Below, in pieces: positions 25,173-29,906 of a stretch of 64,000 nucleotides of DNA (within the stretch, counting starts at the first letter, position 1; each line of letters opens with the position of its first letter). Under the pieces are notes generated by a model. The model was not told where the DNA came from, did not search any database, and saw only the letters and a list, made by a program, of their open reading frames with translations. The DNA is taken from positions 32,512 through 96,511 of the IMG/VR virus record IMGVR_UViG_3300043570_002836. One strand, 5' to 3'. Made by a program: the position numbers and the translations under genes. The stretch is from a virus.

Positions 25173-25185
25173 ACTTAGGTCATAA

Positions 25186-25218
25186 AAAAAACCCCTCTCT
25201 TTTGGAGAAGGGTTTCAT
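25186..25218 (-). terminator. Terminator downstream of the DOT1-like methyltransferase
   Basis: On the minus strand AACCCTTCTCC and GGAGAG-type halves pair around AAAA, followed by GGGTTTTTTTT. It separates the methyltransferase gene from the next tRNA promoter. The remaining bases up to 25381 show no gene. Confidence 0.65.
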
Positions 25219-25381
25219 TTAAATTTTATCTTAATGAATTAACACACCTACTCCGATACACAAGGATTGTCCCCCTCCGTTCTCGCATTTAAAAGTATGT
25301 TATTCAAATTTTGCATTACTATGTCGTTTTTTATTAAATATATTGTACTTCTTGAAAAGTTCAATAGTTTATGAAAAAAAA

Positions 25382-25939
25382 TTATTTTTTTATGAATACG
25401 TATATAGTATTTGTACCATAATTAGTTGATGAGGTAAACCCATCTTTAAAATATTCTTTATTTGTCCAAGATTCTTTGAATGATTTTCTAGAGATAACTA
25501 AACAATCTGTAGGTATCATATTATAAATTTCGGCATCAATATTATTGGGGAATAACGTATTATCCATGTAGATTACTGTGGCATCAGAAATATCACAATT
25601 TAAAATATTGTCATTAATAAATGAAATATTATCATTTTTGATATTATGAGTTTCCATTAACTTTAATGATGTTTCGTATCGTTCACGACTATACTCAATA
25701 CCACAAGATTTTTTGGGGTTATATTCCACCCCAATATGGATTACTATTTTCCCAATACCTGAACCTAAGTCATAAAATACCGTATCATCATTAAAATGTG
25801 TTTTGTATTTGTTAACTATTTCGTTAATTGAATCGTAACCTGTTTCTCCATAACCTTCTGACCCGACAATATTAACATCAAATTCTGTTTTATTGTGGAT
25901 GTTATATGAATTAAAATTATATAATGTTTCTATCGACAT
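25382..25939 (-). CDS. DOT1-like SAM-dependent methyltransferase
   Basis: A 185-residue methyltransferase starting MSIETLYNFNSY. SAM-binding motif I is VFYDLGSGIGKI (about residues 55-66), followed by an acidic motif II GIEYSRERYETS and a motif IV-like VIYMDNTLFPNN. The DLGSGxGK plus E-x-S-x-x-R-x-E arrangement is that of DOT1-like proteins in the phage and bacterial branch. The substrate is unknown. A longer frame exists upstream to 25984, but that extension runs into tRNA-Tyr, so the start at 25939 is preferred. It probably shares a transcript with the tRNA upstream. Confidence 0.8.
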   Translation of the reverse strand: MSIETLYNFNSYNIHNKTEFDVNIVGSEGYGETGYDSINEIVNKYKTHFNDDTVFYDLGSGIGKIVIHIGVEYNPKKSCGIEYSRERYETSLKLMETHNIKNDNISFINDNILNCDISDATVIYMDNTLFPNNIDAEIYNMIPTDCLVISRKSFKESWTNKEYFKDGFTSSTNYGTNTIYVFIKK

Positions 25940-25953
25940 ATTGGTAAATTTTG

Positions 25954-26034
25954 TGGGAGTGGAGGGATTCGAACCCCCACGCAATAAAGACCTGATTTAC
26001 AGTCAGGCGAGCCAGCCAGTTGCTCAACACTCCC
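25954..26034 (-). tRNA. tRNA-Tyr (GUA), copy 1
   Basis: Acceptor GGGAGTG with CACTCCC, anticodon arm CCTGA CTGTAAA TCAGG, class II variable arm, T arm GGGGG TTCGAAT CCCTC. Nearly identical to the copy at 26.6 kb. Confidence 0.93.
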
Positions 26035-26073
26035 AAGTTAGGAAAGAGGAAGATGGTTTGTACGTCTTTTATT

Positions 26074-26568
26074 TTAGACCTCCAAATTTTTATTAAATAA
26101 GACATCACCTTCTTTCATATATTCTTTTTTCACTTTTTCAATCAAGGATTTCAAAGCGGAGTTACCTTGTGTTGTTTTTTTAAGGTCTTCAAGTTTAGGA
26201 CTACCTTTAAAACTAATCTTAGTATAAGACGTTCCGTTTTCTTTACCCCATACAATGTTAGTTAAACACAACTTGTCAATTTTCTTTTGCTCCTTTTCTT
26301 TTTCTTTCTCGAATAGAATATCATCAATAACTGAATCAAGTGTTCGTGAATAACCAAACTCTTTTGGTAAAGTTTTACAGAAGTTATAAACCTCATCTAA
26401 AACTTTAGACATACCTTCATTTAAAGGTTGGATATTTGTATTACCACCGTGTCCGTCATTTTGAGCGTATGCCGTTTTTTTACCGTTTATAAAAACATCA
26501 GCCATGAAACAAGTAGTTTCTTCGCTAAACATTTTGTTAATCTTTACATTTTTAAGTTCTATTTTCAT
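26074..26568 (-). CDS. Hypothetical protein
   Basis: A 164-residue protein starting MKIELKNVKINKMFSEETTC. The first third looks beta-rich (FMADVFINGKKTAYAQNDG), followed by helices rich in Lys and Glu (EKEKEKEQKKIDK, about 89-101). No family recognised. It lies between the two tRNA-Tyr copies and has its own host-type promoter (TAGATTTG at 26589-26596), so it is likely expressed early. Confidence 0.6.
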   Translation of the reverse strand: MKIELKNVKINKMFSEETTCFMADVFINGKKTAYAQNDGHGGNTNIQPLNEGMSKVLDEVYNFCKTLPKEFGYSRTLDSVIDDILFEKEKEKEQKKIDKLCLTNIVWGKENGTSYTKISFKGSPKLEDLKKTTQGNSALKSLIEKVKKEYMKEGDVLFNKNLEV

Positions 26569-26588
26569 ATTGTTTTTTTTTTGTCTTA

Positions 26589-26619
26589 CAAATCTACAAT
26601 TTTAATTTAGTTCTCACAA
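26589..26619 (-). promoter_or_regulatory. Host-type promoter of the 164-residue gene
   Basis: On the minus strand TTG (26617-26619), 20-base spacer, TAGATTTG (26589-26596), then TAAGAC. It ends about 20 bases before the start codon. Confidence 0.8.
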
Positions 26620-26644
26620 TAGTTTTTTTATTTTTTTTTTTAAG

Positions 26645-26725
26645 TGGGAGTGGAGGGATTCGAACCCCCACGCAATAAAGACCTGATTTACAGTCAGGCG
26701 AGCCAGCCAATTGCTCAACACTCCC
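26645..26725 (-). tRNA. tRNA-Tyr (GUA), copy 2
   Basis: Identical to copy 1 except for one substitution in the D-loop region. Flanking bases are also shared on one side, indicating a recent duplication. Confidence 0.93.
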
Positions 26726-26797
26726 AAAACATATCGTAGATTGTCCTTCACAATTTAACGGCGGGTTTGAACTTAATCAACTCTCCTACGATATTTG

Positions 26798-26869
26798 CAC
26801 ACCACCAAGGACTCGAACCCTGACCAAATGGGTTGGAACCATTTATGCTAGCCATTACACCAATGATGC
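26798..26869 (-). tRNA. tRNA-Trp (CCA)
   Basis: Acceptor GCATCAT with GTGGTGT (G-U pairs), anticodon arm AATGG TTCCAAC CCATT, discriminator G. T arm CAGGG TTCGAGT CCTTG. Confidence 0.9.
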
Positions 26870-26893
26870 GAATAATGAAACTTTGTTTCATTG

Positions 26894-26967
26894 AGGACAG
26901 AGAGAGGTTCGAACTCTCGAATAATGGATTTGCAGTCCACCCCCTTAGACCACTCAGGCATCTGTCC
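26894..26967 (-). tRNA. tRNA-Cys (GCA)
   Basis: Acceptor GGACAGA with TCTGTCC, anticodon arm GTGGA CTGCAAA TCCAT, T arm GAGAG TTCGAAC CTCTC, discriminator U as usual for Cys. Its first 14 bases overlap the end of the adjoining protein gene. Confidence 0.92.
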
Positions 26968-27361
26968 TTGAATTTACCATTTTAACTAAGACATCAACTA
27001 ATATTACATTGTCGATACCCTCAATTAAGATTGGATTTTTTGTTTTCCCGTTTTCGATTAAATTACCTACTCCCATGTAAAACTTACAATCAGTACTAAT
27101 ATTTGTTTTGTACATAATTGCGTTATACGCTTTTTGTTTTAATCTATCACTTCTAAATGTTGTTGTCAAATCTATGAAGATATCAACCCCGTCAATTGTT
27201 GTTTTAAAATCAAAATCAATAATTTGTTTTTTACCTAATGAGTTAATGAAAAATGGTTTTTCTTTATTTAACATTTTTTTTAACCCCGTTAATAATTCAA
27301 ACTTGTCTTCTAATGACTTTCCATTCAGACATTTTTCTTGGTTAGTTTTACTGTGTGTCAT
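26954..27361 (-). CDS. Hypothetical protein, possible PD-(D/E)xK nuclease fold
   Basis: A 135-residue protein starting MTHSKTNQEKCLNGKSLEDK. The arrangement IIDFDFKTTIDGVDIFIDLTTTF (about residues 46-68), with an acidic strand, a hairpin and a second acidic strand, resembles the core of restriction-like nucleases, but the key lysine is replaced by Thr (DLTTTF). The C-terminus (NSRTDA) overlaps the 5' end of tRNA-Cys by 14 bases, so one transcript must serve both. Function uncertain. Confidence 0.55.
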   Translation of the reverse strand: MTHSKTNQEKCLNGKSLEDKFELLTGLKKMLNKEKPFFINSLGKKQIIDFDFKTTIDGVDIFIDLTTTFRSDRLKQKAYNAIMYKTNISTDCKFYMGVGNLIENGKTKNPILIEGIDNVILVDVLVKMVNSRTDA

Positions 27362-27482
27362 AGTCGTAATGTTTTTAAATATTAAGTCGCGGGGAATCCA
27401 TCTGCCGCTTATTACTAGAATCTTGTGGTTTACTTACTATAGTTCATACCGTTACCACTAGGAAACCCAACTTAATATTTTG

Positions 27483-27554
27483 TAGCCCCTGTAGGACTCG
27501 AACCTACACTATTTTGTATGTAAAACAAACACTTTTCCTTTAAGTTAAGGAGCT
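27483..27554 (-). tRNA. tRNA-Val (UAC)
   Basis: Acceptor AGCTCCT with AGGGGCT, anticodon arm TTTGT TTTACAT ACAAA, T arm GTAGG TTCGAGT CCTAC. Confidence 0.9.
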
Positions 27555-27562
27555 AATTATTG

Positions 27563-27637
27563 TGTCCCCGACAGGAATCGAACCTGTGACCCTTCCATTA
27601 AAAGTGGAATGCTCTAAACCAACTGAGCTACGAGGAC
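27563..27637 (-). tRNA. tRNA-Lys (UUU)
   Basis: Acceptor GTCCTCG with CGGGGAC, anticodon arm TTCCA CTTTTAA TGGAA, T arm ACAGG TTCGATT CCTGT. Confidence 0.93.
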
Positions 27638-27648
27638 ATTTTTTTAAG

Positions 27649-27722
27649 TCGGAATGGTAGGGTTCGAACCTACGACCTTTCACGTATCAGGCGAATGCTC
27701 TAACCAACTGAGCTACATTCCG
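27649..27722 (-). tRNA. tRNA-Ile (GAU)
   Basis: Acceptor CGGAATG with CATTCCG, anticodon arm TTCGC CTGATAC GTGAA, T arm GTAGG TTCGAAC CCTAC. Confidence 0.93.
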
Positions 27723-27732
27723 TTATTTTTGG

Positions 27733-27804
27733 TCGGGGTAGCAGGTGTCGAACCTGCCGCCTCTTGGTCCCAAACCAAGCGTCTCTCCCCAAGACTATAC
27801 CCCG
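27733..27804 (-). tRNA. tRNA-Pro (UGG)
   Basis: Acceptor CGGGGTA with TACCCCG, anticodon arm CTTGG TTTGGGA CCAAG, T arm GCAGG TTCGACA CCTGC. Its 5' end abuts the stop codon of the next protein gene. Confidence 0.93.
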
Positions 27805-28200
27805 TTATTTTGTTTTTAAGATATCCCCCAACTTCTTTACACGATTTTTGAAAGTTGTGTTGTAGAACTTTTCAAAATCTTGTTTAAGGTAGTTGAATCT
27901 GATATCACACCCATTTTTTAATTCTTTGTATGTGGAACCCCAATTCATCCCATCATTTACCATATCAATAACCAAGATTCCTACAGATAAGTTAGTAACA
28001 TTCCCAACCCATATTGATATCTTCAATTCAGGGTTATATAAACCTCTACCATAAGATTCACCTCTTGGGTCAATAACAAAACCTCTTTTTTTGAACTCAT
28101 CTAAAATGAAAGTTACCATTTCAGGTTTTAAACCTGATTGAATAGATTTAATCTCGTTATTTAATCCTTGAACTTTAGTTATTTTGTCTGTAGTTGTCAT
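27805..28200 (-). CDS. Hypothetical protein in the tRNA array
   Basis: A 131-residue protein starting MTTTDKITKVQGLNNEIKSI. It has a helical N-terminus, a central beta region (GRGLYNPELKISIWVGNVTNLSV) and a basic helical C-terminus (KNRVKKLGDILKTK). No family recognised. It stops exactly at the 5' end of tRNA-Pro and has its own host-type promoter at 28.2 kb. Confidence 0.6.
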   Translation of the reverse strand: MTTTDKITKVQGLNNEIKSIQSGLKPEMVTFILDEFKKRGFVIDPRGESYGRGLYNPELKISIWVGNVTNLSVGILVIDMVNDGMNWGSTYKELKNGCDIRFNYLKQDFEKFYNTTFKNRVKKLGDILKTK

Positions 28201-28228
28201 ATGTATGGGTTTATCGTTGTTTGTCTTA

Positions 28229-28259
28229 CAAATCTACGAAATCATTTCCATTCTCACAA
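28229..28259 (-). promoter_or_regulatory. Host-type promoter of the 131-residue gene and the tRNAs after it
   Basis: On the minus strand TTG (28257-28259), 20-base spacer, TAGATTTG (28229-28236), then TAAGAC. Very similar to the promoter at 26.6 kb, including TTGTGAGAA at the -33 side. Confidence 0.8.
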
Positions 28260-28280
28260 CACTTTTGTTATTTTTTTTTG

Positions 28281-28350
28281 TACCGAGTATGGGTTTCGAA
28301 CCCACTTGACCATCCTTATGAGAGATAGTTCTTTTCCTTTAAGCCTCGGT
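28281..28350 (-). tRNA. tRNA with CAU anticodon (Met or Ile2)
   Basis: Acceptor ACCGAGG with ACTCGGT (one mismatch), anticodon arm TATCT CTCATAA GGATG, T arm GTGGG TTCGAAA CCCAT. With an initiator-like and an elongator-like CAU tRNA already present, this one may be tRNA-Ile2 reading AUA. Confidence 0.82.
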
Positions 28351-28357
28351 GTTTCTG

Positions 28358-28445
28358 CGGAAGATGTAGGGTTCGAACCTACGCATCATATTTCAGACCT
28401 ACTTGTTTAGCAAACAAGCCTCTTTACCGATTTGAGTAATCTTCC
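28358..28445 (-). tRNA. tRNA-Ser (GCU)
   Basis: Acceptor GGAAGAT with ATCTTCC, anticodon arm CTTGT TTGCTAA ACAAG, long variable arm, T arm GTAGG TTCGAAC CCTAC, discriminator G. Confidence 0.93.
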
Positions 28446-28448
28446 AAA

Positions 28449-28472
28449 TTATACCGACCTAGCTCGGTATCA
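28449..28472. other. Short palindrome between tRNA-Ser and tRNA-Arg
   Basis: ATACCGA-CCTAGC-TCGGTAT, a 7-bp perfect stem. Probably an RNA-processing or stability stem in the tRNA precursor. Confidence 0.45.
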
Positions 28473-28485
28473 CACATCGGATACG

Positions 28486-28557
28486 TAGTCCCCCAAGGAC
28501 TCGAACCTTGACAATAACATCCGTAGTGTTAAGTGCTATCCATTACACCAAGGAACC
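28486..28557 (-). tRNA. tRNA-Arg (ACG)
   Basis: Acceptor GGTTCCT with GGGGACT (G-U pairs), anticodon arm TAACA CTACGGA TGTTA, T arm CAAGG TTCGAGT CCTTG. An A34 anticodon would need TadA editing to inosine. Confidence 0.9.
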
Positions 28558-28559
28558 AA

Positions 28560-28584
28560 ATTATTAGGTCAGGACCTAATAATC
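28560..28584. other. Strong palindrome between tRNA-Arg and tRNA-His
   Basis: ATTATTAGGTC and GACCTAATAAT form a near-perfect 10-11 bp stem with a tiny loop. A second half-site (ATTATTAGGTT) follows a few bases later. Likely a processing or transcript-stability structure. Confidence 0.45.
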
Positions 28585-28612
28585 ACTCATTATTAGGTTT
28601 TAACCTTATATT

Positions 28613-28688
28613 GGGAGTATAGTGAGATTTGAACTCACCCTATTATCACCACAAAATAACGTGCTCAACCACTGACACTATATACTCC
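28613..28688 (-). tRNA. tRNA-His (GUG)
   Basis: Acceptor GGAGTAT with ATACTCC, anticodon arm TTATT TTGTGGT GATAA, discriminator C as required for His. The extra G at -1 is not encoded. Confidence 0.88.
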
Positions 28689-28766
28689 ATAAAAACCCCA
28701 CTTCATCAGCTTAACGGACTGACTGCCATATCGGAGGTGGGGGTATCCTGTTAATTCAGGACCTCG

Positions 28767-28839
28767 TGGGACAGGAGAGAATCGAACTCTCATTGCTTGT
28801 TCTTCAAACAAGTGCCTTGACCAACTTGGCAACTGACCC
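28767..28839 (-). tRNA. tRNA-Phe (GAA)
   Basis: Acceptor GGGTCAG with CTGTCCC (one mismatch), anticodon arm CTTGT TTGAAGA ACAAG, T arm GAGAG TTCGATT CTCTC. Confidence 0.9.
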
Positions 28840-28848
28840 AATTTATTG

Positions 28849-28921
28849 TTGTCCCACAAGGGTTCGAACCTCGACTCTTCTGTACCAAAAACAGACGTGT
28901 TGCCAATTACACTATAGGACA
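28849..28921 (-). tRNA. tRNA-Gln (UUG)
   Basis: Acceptor TGTCCTA with TGGGACA, anticodon arm TCTGT TTTTGGT ACAGA, T arm CGAGG TTCGAAC CCTTG. Confidence 0.9.
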
Positions 28922-28927
28922 GTGAGA

Positions 28928-29053
28928 TTACTTTTGTAATCTTTTTAATAATTTTTTAATTAACTTAAATTTGATTTTAATCCCTTTAGGTTCTTGTCTC
29001 AAAAACACTCGACTTGATTCGAATGTTCCTGTTAATACTTCTTTTCTTTTCAT
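28928..29053 (-). CDS. Small basic protein (41 residues)
   Basis: A 41-residue frame, MKRKEVLTGTFESSRVFLRQ, ending in a run of Lys/Leu/Ile (KLIKKLLKRLQK) that would form a basic amphipathic helix. It lies between tRNA-Ser(UGA) and tRNA-Gln. Likely translated, but short enough to doubt. Confidence 0.45.
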   Translation of the reverse strand: MKRKEVLTGTFESSRVFLRQEPKGIKIKFKLIKKLLKRLQK

Positions 29054-29072
29054 AATTTATTTTTCTTTTTTG

Positions 29073-29155
29073 CGGAAGACAGAGGAATCGAACCCCTAAA
29101 GCTTTTACACCCAGCTGATTTCAAGTCAGTGTCCTCGTCCATTCGGGCGCCTTCC
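29073..29155 (-). tRNA. tRNA-Ser (UGA)
   Basis: Acceptor GGAAGGC with GTCTTCC, anticodon loop CTTGAAA on stem CTGA/TCAG, long variable arm, T arm AGGGG TTCGATT CCTCT, discriminator G. First tRNA of the array in transcription order. Confidence 0.88.
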
Positions 29156-29198
29156 GTATTTTTATCTTTACCAATATGTCAAAGAACTTTTCATTTTA

Positions 29199-29226
29199 CA
29201 AAGTTACATTTTTTATTTTGTAACTT
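29199..29226 (-). promoter_or_regulatory. Promoter at the head of the tRNA array
   Basis: On the minus strand TAACTTTG at 29199-29206, identical to the -7 box of the giant-RNA promoter, with a weak GTTAC-like -33 about 18 bases upstream. Confidence 0.6.
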
Positions 29227-29243
29227 CCTAATTTTTATTCCAT

Positions 29244-29278
29244 AAAAAAACCCCCGAACTTTTGGTTCAGGGGTCTTA
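29244..29278 (-). terminator. Terminator upstream of the tRNA array
   Basis: On the minus strand GACCCCTGAACC and GGTTC-GGGGG-type halves pair around AAAA and are followed by TTTTTTT. It separates the small-gene operon from the tRNA transcript. Confidence 0.75.
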
Positions 29279-29300
29279 CTAAATTAATATACGTTTATAT

Positions 29301-29420
29301 TTAACTTAATATGTTTTCTGAACCATATGACATGCTAAACCACATCGGATACGATACGCAACAAACGCGAATCTGTTTCGATGGACTTACTTGTTTAATA
29401 TGTTGTTCAGTTGCTCTCAT
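29301..29420 (-). CDS. Possible small protein (39 residues)
   Basis: A 39-residue frame starting MRATEQHIKQVSPSKQIRVC. Composition is protein-like at first (rich in charged residues) and Cys/Ser/Met-rich later. The neighbouring frame also stays open over the second half and reads FVAYRIRCGLACHM before a stop, so a small indel may have changed the end. Kept as a tentative gene. Confidence 0.3.
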   Translation of the reverse strand: MRATEQHIKQVSPSKQIRVCCVSYPMWFSMSYGSENILS

Positions 29421-29490
29421 TTTTTTTATTCTTTAATATATATCTACAAATTTAGTAAAAGTTTGTTGAATGTCAATGTTTTTTTAAATT

Positions 29491-29673
29491 TTAACTGTTT
29501 TTCCACTCTTTCCAATAGTCAAATTCTTTTAAATTTTCTAAAAATTGTTTCTCAACCATTACATAGTTACTTGAGTTTTCCATTTCAGATAACATATTGA
29601 AAAATTGTTGTCCATCTAATGACTCGGCAAACTGTCTATGTTCTTCTTCTAATATTTCGTGAAATCTTCCCAT
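29491..29673 (-). CDS. Small hypothetical acidic protein
   Basis: A 60-residue helical, acidic protein starting MGRFHEILEEEHRQFAESLD. It follows the 59-residue gene by one base, which supports translation from a shared transcript. No family recognised. Confidence 0.55.
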   Translation of the reverse strand: MGRFHEILEEEHRQFAESLDGQQFFNMLSEMENSSNYVMVEKQFLENLKEFDYWKEWKNS

Positions 29674-29674
29674 C

Positions 29675-29854
29675 TTATATTTTCTTTACGTGGTATTCGT
29701 GACCTGAATCAGAATTTGTTTGAAAGATGTCTTTCATTGTTTCAGCTTCATTTTCGGTTTCAAATTCCCAAACCTCAATATCAGTGTTTAATAAAATAAC
29801 AGGTAAACTTTTTCCTGTTTTTTTGTTTTTTACGTTTTTGATAATTACATACAT
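29675..29854 (-). CDS. Small hypothetical protein (59 residues)
   Basis: A 59-residue frame starting MYVIIKNVKNKKTGKSLPVI. The pattern of alternating hydrophobic strands and a following helix (FETENEAETMKDIFQTN) resembles a small alpha/beta domain of the kind found in many phages. A host-type promoter lies directly upstream (29874-29904). Confidence 0.6.
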   Translation of the reverse strand: MYVIIKNVKNKKTGKSLPVILLNTDIEVWEFETENEAETMKDIFQTNSDSGHEYHVKKI

Positions 29855-29873
29855 AGTCTCGATATTTTTTTTA

Positions 29874-29904
29874 CAAATCTAATAACAATTTAGATATTAA
29901 ACAA
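29874..29904 (-). promoter_or_regulatory. Host-type promoter of the 59- and 60-residue genes
   Basis: On the minus strand TTG (29902-29904), 20-base spacer, TAGATTTG (29874-29881). Confidence 0.75.
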
Positions 29905-29906
29905 CT

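Noticed and set aside
27654-27851. 65-codon frame across tRNA-Ile and tRNA-Pro
   Set aside because: Product is the antisense of tRNA sequences; typical false call.
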